Shown in pieces: positions 30,901 through 40,443 of a stretch of 64,000 nucleotides of DNA. The notes under the pieces are model-generated. The model did no database searches and had not been told where the DNA came from. It was given only the letters and a program-made list of their open reading frames with translations. Positions within the stretch are counted from its first letter, which is position 1, and each line of letters opens with the position of its first letter. Source of the stretch: Pelagibacteraceae bacterium. Its GTDB lineage: Bacteria > Pseudomonadota > Alphaproteobacteria > HIMB59. The DNA is taken from NCBI GenBank assembly GCA_019651435.1, contig BOYI01000001.1, positions 620,001 through 684,000 of the forward strand, written 5' to 3'. The position numbers were made by a program, and so were the translations under genes.

Positions 30901-32073
30901 ATGAAAGTATTATCAATATTATTATCTTTCGCTTTATCTTATTTCCCATTAGCTGCAAATGCAGCTCCGCTTCAATCAATAGGTGATCCAGAAGGTGAGC
31001 TTAATGTTGTTGCTTGGGCAGGATATCTTGAAAGAGGTGCAACTGTTGAGGCTTTTGACTGGGTAACAGGCTATGAAGACAATACAGGTTGTAAAGTAAA
31101 TATTAAAACTGCAGGTACTTCCGATGAAATGGTTGCACTTATGAATGAAGGTGGTTTTGATATTGTAACAGCTTCCGGTGATGCAAGTCTTAGACTAATT
31201 GCAGGTGGTACTGTACAGGAAATCAATACAGATTTAATTCCAAGTTGGAGTACCATTGATCCAAGATTACAAAATGCTGAATGGCATACTGTAGATGGAA
31301 AACATTATGGAACTCCTTATATGTGGGGATCTAATGTATTAATGTACAACACCAATTCTTTCAGTGAGGCTCCAACTAGTTGGAATGTTGTTTTTGAAGA
31401 ACAAACATTAAGCGATGGAGAGAGCAACAAAGGAAGAGTTCAAGCATTTGATGGACCAATTCATATTGCTGATGCAGCTATGTATTTAATGTACCACCAG
31501 CCTGAATTAGGCATTAAAGATCCTTATGAACTTACAGATGCACAATATCAAGCTTCATTAGACTTGTTAAGACAACAAAGAGAATTAGTTGGTAGATATT
31601 GGCACGATGCCTTCATGCAAATTGATGACTTTACTAATGAAGGATTTGTAGCTTCAGGTTCTTGGCCTTTCCAAGTCAACCTTTTAGTAGGTGCAGAACA
31701 ACCAATAGCTAGTGTTATTCCTCAAGAGGGTGCTACAGGTTGGGCAGATACGACTATGGTCCATGCTGAGGCAGCTAATGTAAACTGTGCTTATTTATGG
31801 ATGGAGCATCAATTAAGTTCAAACCTACAAAGTGATTTAGGTGTTTGGTTTGGTGCTGTTCCTTCAGTGCCATCAAAATGTGGTACAGGCTTAATGGATC
31901 CAGCAGCAGGTATCTATCCTGAAGGAGCTGACGCATGTAAAATAAATGGTATCGACAACTTCGATAAAATTTATTTCTGGAAAACACCTGTATCTAAGTG
32001 TGAAACTCAAGATAGTTGTGTACCTTATTACAAGTGGGTTACAGACTATATTGCTGTTTTAGGTGGTAGATAA
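30901..32073 (+). CDS. ydcS: Polyamine-type ABC transporter substrate-binding protein YdcS
   Basis: The mature protein matches YdcS almost motif by motif: GELNVVAWAGYLERG, ITASGDASLRLI-type ITASGD sequence (VTASGDASLRLIAGG), YGTPYMWGSNVLMYNT, KGRVQAFDGPIHIADAA, GWADTTMVHAEA and the terminal DYIAVLGGR. The signal peptide ends at ANAAP. YdcS is the periplasmic component of the YdcSTUV importer implicated in polyamine or GABA-related uptake. Two ATGs are adjacent (30898 and 30901). The AGGAGG at 30891-30896 favours the second, four bases away. A terminator-like hairpin follows the stop. Confidence 0.93.
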   Translation: MKVLSILLSFALSYFPLAANAAPLQSIGDPEGELNVVAWAGYLERGATVEAFDWVTGYEDNTGCKVNIKTAGTSDEMVALMNEGGFDIVTASGDASLRLIAGGTVQEINTDLIPSWSTIDPRLQNAEWHTVDGKHYGTPYMWGSNVLMYNTNSFSEAPTSWNVVFEEQTLSDGESNKGRVQAFDGPIHIADAAMYLMYHQPELGIKDPYELTDAQYQASLDLLRQQRELVGRYWHDAFMQIDDFTNEGFVASGSWPFQVNLLVGAEQPIASVIPQEGATGWADTTMVHAEAANVNCAYLWMEHQLSSNLQSDLGVWFGAVPSVPSKCGTGLMDPAAGIYPEGADACKINGIDNFDKIYFWKTPVSKCETQDSCVPYYKWVTDYIAVLGGR

Positions 32074-32096
32074 AATAAAATATTAAAATAAGTTAT

Positions 32097-32122
32097 AAGG
32101 AGGGGTTTTCCCCTCCTTTTTT
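32097..32122 (+). terminator. Intrinsic terminator / attenuator after ydcS
   Basis: AAGGAGGGG and CCCCTCCTT form a perfect 9-bp stem around a TTTT loop, followed by a T run to 32122. This has the full form of a rho-independent terminator. The next gene, ydcT, starts 14 bases later in the same direction with no other obvious promoter, so partial read-through setting binding protein above permease expression is likely. Confidence 0.85.
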
Positions 32123-32135
32123 ATTTGCCTATTCA

Positions 32136-33139
32136 ATGAAGACAGCTTTAAAAATCACAAATATTCAAAAACGATATGGAGACGTAGCAGCTCTTGATCA
32201 AGTTGATATTGAGATTTTTGATGGTGAATTCTTTTCACTATTAGGCCCCTCTGGGTCAGGTAAGACGACATGTTTAAAAGTTATTGCCGGTTTTGAAGTA
32301 CCCGATAGTGGTACTATTCATCTTTTTGATGAGGATGTAAGTTCAATCCCACCCTTTAAAAGAGATGTAAATACTGTTTTTCAAGACTATGCCTTGTTTC
32401 CTCATATGAATGTTCGAGAAAATGTGGGTTATAGCTTAAAAATAAAAAAATTCCTAAAAATGATCAAGAAAGATTAATTGAAGAAATTCTTCAAAAAGTA
32501 AAATTAGAAGGTTATGACTCTCGAAAACCTAGTGAATTATCTGGAGGACAAAGACAGCGAGTAGCATTAGCTAGATCTTTAATCAATAAGCCTAAAGTTT
32601 TATTATTAGATGAGCCTTTAGGGGCTTTGGATTTAAAACTAAGAGAGCAAATGCAATTTGAATTAAAAAGCTTACAAAGACAATTTGAAATTACTTTTGT
32701 TTATGTGACACATGATCAACAAGAAGCGATGAGCATGAGTGATCGTATAGCTATCTTTAATGAAGGAAAAATAGAACAAATTGATACACCTATAAATATT
32801 TATAATAAACCTAAAAGTGCATTTGTTGCTGATTTTATTGGAACTACATCAATTATTACTAAAAACGACGCCTTGTCATATTTTAATTATTCATCATCGT
32901 TTTCCATAAGACCAGAATTTGTAATGATAAATCAATCCAAAAATTCAGATTTTAATTTAACAGCTAATATTTCAGATATTCAATTTCAAGGATCTTTATA
33001 TAAACTCCTTTTAGAAAAAGACTCAATTTTAATAAATGCTTACTATTATCCTAATTCATCAAATTCTATTAATTTAGAAATAGGTGAAAGTATTAATCTA
33101 TCCTGGGATAAAATTAATATTACAGACTTAAATGAGTAG
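32136..33139 (+). CDS. ydcT: ABC transporter ATPase YdcT (one frameshift)
   Basis: This is a PotA-like ATPase of about 334 residues. It has Walker [14 protein letters not shown]-loop [12 protein letters not shown], signature [15 protein letters not shown], Walker [21 protein letters not shown] and H-loop [14 protein letters not shown], with a C-terminal TOBE-like domain. The frame breaks in the A7 run at 32444-32450; adding one A joins KIKK to [12 protein letters not shown] and restores full length. It overlaps ydcU by eight bases. It belongs to the ydcSTUV set. Confidence 0.92.
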
Positions 33140-34050
33140 TTTTTTAGATAATTGTTCAAGTTATCTTTTTAGAAATAAACATATTCTTTTTTTAATTTTT
33201 CTTTTACCACCTTTGTTGTGGTTGGGGATTATTTATTTAGGTTCGCTTTTAGTTTTCTTATTTCATTCTCTATTTTATTTAGACGGTTTTACTGGAAAAA
33301 TAGTTTATAAAATTTCCTTAAGCACAATTACTGAACTTTTTACTTCTGCAGCTAATATCGATATTTTAATTCGAACTGTTGTTTTAGCTGCCTTTGTATC
33401 AATAGGTGCCGCTTTAATTGGCTTTCCCATTGCTTACTACATGGCTAAATTTACTTCTCCTAAAATGAAAATTTTTTTCTATTTAGCAATAATGCTACCA
33501 CTTTGGTCTAGTTATTTAGTTAGAGTCTATTCTTGGAAGTTAATTTTAGCCAAAGAGGGAATTATTAATTGGTTTTTTTACAAAACTACATTTGAATTGG
33601 CTACTAGATCTCGTTTTATCAATTCCTGTAATTGGTGGACCATCTCTATCAATTTCCTATATTGGAATGTTCTTAGTTTTTACTTATATCTGGCTTCCAT
33701 TTATGATTTTACCTATTCAAGCTTCGTTAGAGAGAGTTCCAAATTCTTTAATAAATGCTAGTTATGATTTGGGCGCTAGTAAAAGACAAACTTTTTATAA
33801 AGTCATTTTACCTTTAGCTTTACCTGGTATAGCTGCTGGAAGTATATTTACTTTTTCTCTCACTTTAGGCGATTACATAATTCCTTATATTATCGGTACT
33901 TCAAAGTTCTTCATTGGACAAGCGGTCTATACTCATCAGGGAACTGCAGGAAATGTTCCTTTGGCAGCAGCTTTTTCTTTAGTGCCAATAGCAGTGATGA
34001 CTGTCTATATCTATTTTGCAAAGAAGTTAGGGGCATTTAATGCCCTCTAA
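33132..34050 (+). CDS. ydcU: ABC transporter permease YdcU (one frameshift)
   Basis: This PotB-like permease has about 306 residues and six helices. The first frame gives an N-terminal helix ([19 protein letters not shown]), PIAYYMAKF and [16 protein letters not shown]. From about 33592 another frame continues with [38 protein letters not shown] and the EAA-like [21 protein letters not shown]. The shift lies near 33583-33592, in a TTTGAATTGG context. The 3' end overlaps ydcV by 11 bases. Confidence 0.9.
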
Positions 34051-34858
34051 ATTTAATCTAAATAAGGCTTCATTTGGGCTTAAATTTGGAGCGATAGTAG
34101 GTATTCTTTTTTTACACATACCTCTTTTCTTAATAATCTTATATGCCTTTACAACTGAAGATAAGTCTTATCAATTCCCTCCACCGGGCTATACATTAAA
34201 ATGGTTTTCAATCGTTCTATCCAGAGAAGACATTTGGAGTGCTGTATATCTTTCTCTTCATGTAGCTTTGGTATCAACATTTGCTGCTATCATTCTTGGA
34301 ACACTTGCAGCAGCAGCTCTCTACAAAGCTGATTTCTTTGGAAAACAATCAATTACTCTTTTAATTATTTTACCGATAGCTCTACCAGGAATTATCACTG
34401 GTATATCTCTTCGAAGTGCTTATGGAGTAGTAGGGGTGCCCTTTAGTACTTGGACTATAATAATTAGTCATGCAACTTTTTGTATGGTTGTTGTTTACAA
34501 CAATGTTGTAGCAAGACTTAGAAGATCATCTCCAAATATTATTCAAGCATCTATGGATTTAGGCGCTAATAGTTTTCAAACTTTTTTTTATGTAATACTG
34601 CCTAATTTAGGAACAGCAATTTTAGCAGGAGGAATGTTAGCTTTTGCTTTATCTTTTGATGAAGTTATTGTCACTACTTTTACTGCTGGTCAACAAACAA
34701 CTCTACCTATCTGGATGCTCTCTGAACTAATTAGACCAAGGCAAAGACCGATTACAAATGTGGTTGCGGTTTTTATTATATGTATTACTTTTATTCCTAT
34801 ATTATATGCTAGTTATATAACTAGAAACACTACAGAAGTAGAGGGTTCGAGCAAATAA
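34040..34858 (+). CDS. ydcV: ABC transporter permease YdcV
   Basis: This 272-residue PotC-like permease has an intact frame. It has a first helix near residues 15-37, FPPPGYTLKWFS, the LPIALPGIITGISLR segment, the EAA-type loop QASMDLGANSFQTFFYVILPN and the family ending with LSFDEVIVTTFTAG and TLPIWMLSELIRPRQRP. It forms the second half of the YdcUV channel. patD follows 10 bases later, matching the E. coli ydcSTUV-patD gene order. Confidence 0.94.
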   Translation: MPSKFNLNKASFGLKFGAIVGILFLHIPLFLIILYAFTTEDKSYQFPPPGYTLKWFSIVLSREDIWSAVYLSLHVALVSTFAAIILGTLAAAALYKADFFGKQSITLLIILPIALPGIITGISLRSAYGVVGVPFSTWTIIISHATFCMVVVYNNVVARLRRSSPNIIQASMDLGANSFQTFFYVILPNLGTAILAGGMLAFALSFDEVIVTTFTAGQQTTLPIWMLSELIRPRQRPITNVVAVFIICITFIPILYASYITRNTTEVEGSSK

Positions 34859-34868
34859 GGGGGAAAAA

Positions 34869-36296
34869 ATGAAAACAAATTTATTAATTAACAATAAATC
34901 AGTACAAGGAAATGCTGATGCCTTTGATGTTATTAATCCTTTTAACTCTGAAATAATCGCGTCCATTGCTCAATCATCAACCGACCAGGTAAATGAAGCT
35001 GTATCATCAGCTAAACATGCTTTTCCTAAATGGTCGAGAACTTCTCCTGGGGAAAGATCAGGTTTGCTACTAAAATTAGCTGATGAAATAGAAAAAAATG
35101 CTGAAGAAATTGCTAAACTTGAGTCGCTTAATACCGGTAAGCCATATCATTTGGCTTTAAATGACGAAATTCCAGGAATAGCTGACACTTTCAGATACTA
35201 TGGTGGTATTTGTAGAAATTTACCAGGATACGCTGCTGGAGAATATATGACTGGTTTTACGAGCATGATAAGAAGAGATCCCATTGGTGTTGTAGCTTCG
35301 ATTGCTCCTTGGAACTACCCTCTAATGATGGCTGCATGGAAAATAGCTCCTGCTGTAGCTGCTGGTAATACGATGGTGCTTAAACCTTCTGAGCAAACAC
35401 CTTTATCTACTTTATACGTTGCTGAATTAATTGCAGGTATATTTCCTGAAGGTGTAATCAATATAGTTCATGGTGTGGGAGAAACTGTAGGGTCTAGTCT
35501 TATAAATCATCCTGATGTTAATATGATTTCTTTAACTGGTGATATTGCGACTGGAACTAAAGTTTTAGACGCAGCTAGTAAAAGTATCAAAAAAACGCAT
35601 CTAGAGCTTGGAGGTAAGGCCCCTGTCATCGTCTTTGATGATGCTGATATTAACGATGTGGTAGAAGGAGTAAGAGCCTTTGGATATTACAATGCGGGTC
35701 AAGATTGTACTGCAGCTTGTCGTATTTTTGCTGATAAAAAAGTTTATGAAAAAATAGTTGCAGATTTAACCTCAGCTGTATCTACAATTGGTCTAGCTAA
35801 TCAAGAAGACGATAAAAATGAGATACCACCACTAATTACAAAAGAACATTTTAATCGTGTTAGTAACTTTGTAGAGTCTGCTAAGTCACTTAAACATGTA
35901 GAAATTACAACTGGCGGTCAAGGAATTGGTGATAAAGGTAATTTTTATAGCCCAACAGTTATAGCTGGAGCTAATCATGATGATGAAATTGTTCAAAAAG
36001 AGGTATTTGGTCCTGTTGTTTCAGTTACACCATTCTCAAATGTTGATGATGCAGTAAATTGGGCAAATGACTCAAAATATGGATTAGCATCATCTATTTG
36101 GACTAATAACCTAACAAAAGGAATGAACACAGCCTCTAGACTTCAATATGGATGTACTTGGGTAAATACTCACTTCATGCTCACTTCAGAAATGCCTCAT
36201 GGAGGAGTTAAGTCATCAGGATATGGAAAAGACTTATCTCCATATGCTTTAGAAGACTATACAAATATTAGGCATGTAATGGTGAAAATCGATTAA
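34869..36296 (+). CDS. patD: Gamma-aminobutyraldehyde dehydrogenase
   Basis: This 475-residue ALDH matches PatD (YdcW) closely: DEIPGIADTFRYYGG, AAGEYMTGFTSMIRRDPIGVVAS, APWNYPLMMAAWK, HLELGGKAPVIVFDDADI with the catalytic glutamate, GYYNAGQDCTAACRI with the catalytic cysteine, and the end SGYGKDLSPYALEDYTNIRHVMVK. PatD oxidises 4-aminobutanal, formed from putrescine, to GABA. Directly following ydcSTUV, it implies uptake plus oxidation of a polyamine-derived compound. No transaminase for the first step is in the window. The GGGGG before the ATG is a good ribosome binding site. Confidence 0.95.
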   Translation: MKTNLLINNKSVQGNADAFDVINPFNSEIIASIAQSSTDQVNEAVSSAKHAFPKWSRTSPGERSGLLLKLADEIEKNAEEIAKLESLNTGKPYHLALNDEIPGIADTFRYYGGICRNLPGYAAGEYMTGFTSMIRRDPIGVVASIAPWNYPLMMAAWKIAPAVAAGNTMVLKPSEQTPLSTLYVAELIAGIFPEGVINIVHGVGETVGSSLINHPDVNMISLTGDIATGTKVLDAASKSIKKTHLELGGKAPVIVFDDADINDVVEGVRAFGYYNAGQDCTAACRIFADKKVYEKIVADLTSAVSTIGLANQEDDKNEIPPLITKEHFNRVSNFVESAKSLKHVEITTGGQGIGDKGNFYSPTVIAGANHDDEIVQKEVFGPVVSVTPFSNVDDAVNWANDSKYGLASSIWTNNLTKGMNTASRLQYGCTWVNTHFMLTSEMPHGGVKSSGYGKDLSPYALEDYTNIRHVMVKID

Positions 36297-36309
36297 ACAC
36301 TGTTAAATA

Positions 36310-37497
36310 ATGACTTTTGCCTTTTTAAAGTTTTTGTTAACAAAATTTATTACCTCTAAGAGTATTTTAATTCAATTTGAGGGTAGGGAACATTTAATTG
36401 ATAATAATACTGAAGCTTTAGTCCTAAAAATTAATAATAAAAAATTCCTGGTAAAATTATTTTACGCTCCCTCTCTAGTTCTCACTGAGGGTTATATGGA
36501 TAAAGATTATGAATTAACTAATTCTTCTTTTTATGAATTTACTGAGTTATTAATCGATAATTACAATTTGTATTTAGAAAAATTTTCAAGAACTTTTTTT
36601 TCAAGATTATTTTTAATAATTAATCCATTATTTCAATTAAATTTCTCTAAGATATCTAAAAGCAATGTTGCCTCTCACTACGATCTTTCCGATAAGCTTT
36701 ATGATTTATTTTTAGATAAGACTAGACAGTACTCTTGTGCTTATTTTGAGTCTGAAAAAGACTCCTTATATCAAGCCCAAATGAATAAAATGGATAGGCT
36801 AGCAGATAAACTTCATCTCAAAAAAGGTGATAATGTTTTAGATATAGGCTGTGGATGGGGCTCTTTAAGTAGACATTTTAATTCTGAATATGGTTGTAAT
36901 GTTAAAGGCATCTCTTTATCTGAAGAACAAATTAGTTATTGTTTGAAAAAGCAAAAATCATCAAAAAATAGTAAAGATCTAGAATACTCCCTTCAAGATT
37001 ATCGAAATGAGAATAATCATTACGATAAAATAGTTTCGGTAGGTATGTTTGAACATGTAGGAAAGCCTTTTTACAATACTTATTTTAAAAAAGTAAATGA
37101 TCTTCTTTCAGATGATGGTATTGCTGTCATTCATACAATAGGTAATTTTCGAACTCCTAAATTAACCCCAGCTTTTATTCGAAAATATATATTTCCAGGT
37201 GGGTATATTCCTTCATTATCTGAAATAATGCCAGCTGTTGAAAAATCAGGACTAATTATAAGTGATATAGAAGTATTAAGGTTGCATTACGCAGACACTC
37301 TAAGAAATTGGTATAAAAATTTCCAAAAATCAGAAAAACAAGTATTAGACCTTTATGATGAGCGGTTTATAAGAATGTGGGAATCTTATTTAAATTTAAG
37401 TGAAATATCCTTTAGAAAAGGTGATAATGTCGTTTACCAATTGGTGCTTACTAAAAAAAGAGATACATTTCCTATAGTTAGAAAGAGAATTAATTAG
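36310..37497 (+). CDS. cfa: Cyclopropane-fatty-acyl-phospholipid synthase family methyltransferase
   Basis: This 395-residue protein has the family's N-terminal lipid-contact domain, then SHYDLSDKLYDLFLD, YSCAYFES, SAM-binding VLDIGCGWGSLSRHF, GISLSEEQISYC, VGMFEHVGKPFYNTYF and HTIGNFR. These enzymes transfer a methylene from S-adenosylmethionine to unsaturated acyl chains of membrane phospholipids. It follows patD by 13 bases in the same direction, possibly by read-through. Length is normal. Confidence 0.93.
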   Translation: MTFAFLKFLLTKFITSKSILIQFEGREHLIDNNTEALVLKINNKKFLVKLFYAPSLVLTEGYMDKDYELTNSSFYEFTELLIDNYNLYLEKFSRTFFSRLFLIINPLFQLNFSKISKSNVASHYDLSDKLYDLFLDKTRQYSCAYFESEKDSLYQAQMNKMDRLADKLHLKKGDNVLDIGCGWGSLSRHFNSEYGCNVKGISLSEEQISYCLKKQKSSKNSKDLEYSLQDYRNENNHYDKIVSVGMFEHVGKPFYNTYFKKVNDLLSDDGIAVIHTIGNFRTPKLTPAFIRKYIFPGGYIPSLSEIMPAVEKSGLIISDIEVLRLHYADTLRNWYKNFQKSEKQVLDLYDERFIRMWESYLNLSEISFRKGDNVVYQLVLTKKRDTFPIVRKRIN

Positions 37498-37521
37498 TAA
37501 TTATCTAAATATTTAAAACAA

Positions 37522-37737
37522 ATGTCTGAAAATACACTAGAAAATAGATTGCAAAGTTTAAATCAAGCTCTTAGTCAAATGATGAGAAATACCAGTGAAA
37601 GAGAAATTATAGACCAACTAACTACATATAAAATCGCTATTCAAAACACTCTAAAAATACTTACAAAAAAACAGAAACAATCTATCTCTATGAGCGCTAG
37701 AGAATATGAAGATGAGTTAGAAAAAGGTAATTTTTAA
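37522..37737 (+). CDS. Small uncharacterised helical protein, 71 residues
   Basis: Not recognised. The protein is almost entirely polar and helical (NRLQSLNQALSQMM, EREIIDQLTTYKIAIQ, LTKKQKQSISMSAREYEDELEKG), with a heptad-like pattern suggesting a short coiled coil. There is no signal peptide or membrane segment. It lies between cfa and thiL, same strand, 24 bases after cfa and 18 bases before thiL, so it is probably co-transcribed. Confidence 0.6.
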   Translation: MSENTLENRLQSLNQALSQMMRNTSEREIIDQLTTYKIAIQNTLKILTKKQKQSISMSAREYEDELEKGNF

Positions 37738-37755
37738 ATCCTTTACCCCGTTATT

Positions 37756-38694
37756 TTGGACCTAGAACAAAGAATACTCAAGTTAGTATCTTCAAAAAAC
37801 TCTTATATTCATGACGATTGTGCTTACTTAAGTAAATCTCAACAACTTGTATCCACAGATACTTTGGTAGAAAATGTTCATTTCGATCTGAACCACTTTA
37901 ATGCCTCTGAAATAGCCCATAGACTTTTCGTATGTAGTTTTAGTGATATTCAAAGCTCAGGTGGATATCCAGAATATGCGCTTTTAAATGTCAGTTTTCC
38001 AACTAAGAGTTTTAAAATTACACAACAAATAGTTAAATTTTTTAAGAAATTATTAACAAAATATAATATTAAATTAATTGGAGGAGATACAACTTCTTCT
38101 TCTAAGATTTATCTCTCAAGCACTTTTATCAGCAAGCCAATTAAGAAGAATAAGATTATTAATAGAAAAAATGCTCAAGTAGGTGATAGTATTTATACTT
38201 TTAAAGATATTGGATTATCTAAATTAGGCTATTTATCATTATTTAAAAAACAATATCTAAAAAAAAATTTACTTCTAAAATCAAAAGATCAATTTTTAAA
38301 ACCAAAAATCATTAATTATTCAAATTTATTCAATAGATATAAAATTAATTCATGTATGGATATTTCAGACTCTCTTTATTTCTCATTAAATGAACTATCA
38401 GTACAATCAAAGAAGAAATTTCTTATTGATAATATAAAGGATATATCTCCATTGTTATTAAGAAATTTTAATTCAAATAAGTATTTTTCATTAGTGCTTT
38501 CTTCTGGAGAAGAGTTTATGCCTGTATTTACTGGAAAATTATCTAATCAAGATATTAAAAATTTTAAGAAAAATCGTATTAATGTAATTAAAATTGGCTC
38601 TGTTCAAAAGGGGCAGGGAGTGATTTTTAAGGAATTAAAGAACTTTAAGGATAAAAGTTTTAATCACTTTAAAAATACTTATTCGAATATATAG
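37756..38694 (+). CDS. thiL: Thiamine-monophosphate kinase (divergent ThiL)
   Basis: This 312-residue PurM-superfamily protein has the ThiL order: HDDCAYL near residue 19, STDTLVENVHF, a CSFSDIQSSGG segment (normally VNLSDIAAMG), KLIGGDTTSSS and CMDISDSLYFSLNEL (normally DLSDGL). The C-terminal GGEDYEL motif appears as SGEEFMP. ThiL phosphorylates thiamine monophosphate to the diphosphate cofactor. Start is TTG at 37756; no in-frame ATG lies nearby. The 3' end overlaps mnmH by 26 bases, convergently. Divergence is considerable, but the N-terminal half is diagnostic. Confidence 0.82.
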   Translation: MDLEQRILKLVSSKNSYIHDDCAYLSKSQQLVSTDTLVENVHFDLNHFNASEIAHRLFVCSFSDIQSSGGYPEYALLNVSFPTKSFKITQQIVKFFKKLLTKYNIKLIGGDTTSSSKIYLSSTFISKPIKKNKIINRKNAQVGDSIYTFKDIGLSKLGYLSLFKKQYLKKNLLLKSKDQFLKPKIINYSNLFNRYKINSCMDISDSLYFSLNELSVQSKKKFLIDNIKDISPLLLRNFNSNKYFSLVLSSGEEFMPVFTGKLSNQDIKNFKKNRINVIKIGSVQKGQGVIFKELKNFKDKSFNHFKNTYSNI

Positions 38695-39700
38695 CTTTTT
38701 GAATTTCTTTTTTTGTGATTTTCTTTAAATCAATAGTTGAAATGATATTAGTTGAATTTTCTGCTCTAGTTTTTTTATAAGCTTTATCGTAATGAAAAAT
38801 AATTAAATTACTTACAAGATCATAATAATTTTGATTTTTTAAACTTTTTTCAATATTGATAAAGTCATCTTTTGGTATAATTCTCTTTAATACTTCTAAA
38901 GCTTTTTTCATTAAATCCGGATTTTGAGTGAAATATTTATAGTCTTTTAAAATATATTTAGTTCTTTCATCTATAGTGGCATTTAATTTTACATTTTTGC
39001 CCAATGGCATTATTTTCCATATTTTACTTGGTATACTTAATTTACCTACTTTAATACTTTCCGCCTCAACCCAGATATCTTTTTTATTATTAAAATCATT
39101 TAATTTTTGATAAATGCAAGTTTCATAGAATTTTTGTGAAGGTTGAGCTTTATTAGGTATATCACCAAGAATTGATCCTTTATGATTAGCAAGACCTTCA
39201 AAGTCAATGACTTGCTTTTTTTTTGATAGTTCTTTTAGAAATAAGGTTTTTCCTACACCTGTAATTCCCATAATTTGATTAAATTTAAATTTGGGTGCCT
39301 CTTTTTCTAAATATTCTACTACTCGCTTTCGAAAACTTTTATATCCACCGTCTAATAAATATACATCATAACCTATTTGTTTTAATACAAGATAGAGACT
39401 GAGAGATCGAAGACCACCTCTCCAACAATAAATTAACACCTTATCTTTTTTGTCGAATTTAATTTTTTTAATTATTTTTGAAATATTAGAACTAATTAAT
39501 TCAGCTCCATTTTTTTTAGCTAAAAAAGAATTTTCTTTGTAGCTAATACCAATTTCATGTCTTTGTTTATTTGATAATACGGGATAATTTATAGATTTAG
39601 GTATGTGATCTTCTTTAAATTCAGATGGTGTTCTTACATCTATAATTACGCTATAATCATGAATAAGTTGGTCTTTATAAAAAACTTTATTGATGCGCAT
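38669..39700 (-). CDS. mnmH: tRNA 2-selenouridine synthase (SelU/MnmH)
   Basis: The N-terminal rhodanese domain (residues about 10-125) holds VIIDVRTPSEFKEDHIPKS and the catalytic cysteine in YCWRGGLRS. It is followed by GYDVYLLDGGYKSFR and a P-loop domain with GITGVGKT, then FEGLANHKGSILG and VEAESIKVG, all characteristic of MnmH. It replaces sulphur with selenium in wobble 2-thiouridine of tRNAs, via geranylated intermediates, using selenophosphate; no selD is visible in the window. ATG at 39700 is chosen because longer options run into the divergent gene; even so its start overlaps that gene by eight bases. Confidence 0.92.
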   Translation of the reverse strand: MRINKVFYKDQLIHDYSVIIDVRTPSEFKEDHIPKSINYPVLSNKQRHEIGISYKENSFLAKKNGAELISSNISKIIKKIKFDKKDKVLIYCWRGGLRSLSLYLVLKQIGYDVYLLDGGYKSFRKRVVEYLEKEAPKFKFNQIMGITGVGKTLFLKELSKKKQVIDFEGLANHKGSILGDIPNKAQPSQKFYETCIYQKLNDFNNKKDIWVEAESIKVGKLSIPSKIWKIMPLGKNVKLNATIDERTKYILKDYKYFTQNPDLMKKALEVLKRIIPKDDFINIEKSLKNQNYYDLVSNLIIFHYDKAYKKTRAENSTNIISTIDLKKITKKEIQKAIYSNKYF

Positions 39701-40443
39701 ATTTTTCATTTTTTTAACATTAATATATTCAAAATCTTTGTTCTCCAAAGAGATTAATCTTCAATTTGAAATTGATTGGAAATCAGTTCATTTAGCAGAT
39801 ATTGAATGGAATATCTCTCTAAACAAAGATAATTATTCTATTGATTTTGTAATTCAAAGCTATGGAATGACAGATAAGATCTTTAAATATAAATCTGTAA
39901 CTAATATTGAAGGTTTAATTGAAAATAATCAACTACATCCCTTAACATACAAAAGCAAAACAAAAAGTACTAAACAAGATGTATATGCTAATTTAAATTT
40001 CAGTCCAGAAGGTAAGATATTGGAATTTGATATATCTAAAGAGATAAACGATGAGCAATTAATAATGCAAAATCAATTTATAAATCAATATCAATTCTTT
40101 ACTGATCCTATATCACAATTAGTTCAATATTTTTTATATCAGACTGATTCAGATCGAATGATTATTGATGGTTTGAATATTTATTCTTTAAAATTTGAAA
40201 CTTAAATGATGAGATCTTTGAAAATAATAATCCTACTATATATACAGGGATGTCTAATACTCTAAATATTATTTTTCCTTTTTTTCAAGGTCTTCATAAA
40301 TTGAATAAGAAAAATAATCTTCAAGAAATAAAAATGAATTATATAGAATTAGATAACATAACAATACCTATTCAATACGATATAAAATCAAAAAATTTTC
40401 AGCAAAGCTTTATCTAAAAAGCTATGAAATTAATAATCAATGA
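39693..40443 (+). CDS. DUF3108-type periplasmic protein (frameshifted)
   Basis: The protein begins with a signal peptide (MRIFFIFLTLIYSKSLFSKE) followed by a beta-rich domain. Its pattern, IEWNISLNKDNYSIDFVIQSYG and a later LHPLTYKSKTKSTKQDVYAN, matches DUF3108 proteins, exported proteins of unknown function. The long frame stops at 40205, but coding-like sequence continues in another frame (MSNTLNIIFPFFQGLHKL, MNYIELDNITIPIQYD) to a stop at 40443. Shifts fall near 40203 and 40397. The end overlaps the DUF2061 start (ATGA). Family assignment is moderate. Confidence 0.65.

Noticed and set aside
37756-38694. SelD instead of ThiL, suggested by the adjacent mnmH
   Set aside because: The STDTLVENVHF and LIGGDTT motifs are those of ThiL; SelD has TTDFFTP-type and GGHT motifs and an N-terminal Cys/Sec loop that are absent.
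39701-39748. Longer mnmH start at 39748
   Set aside because: It would deepen the overlap with the divergent DUF3108 gene, and the added residues do not belong to the rhodanese domain.
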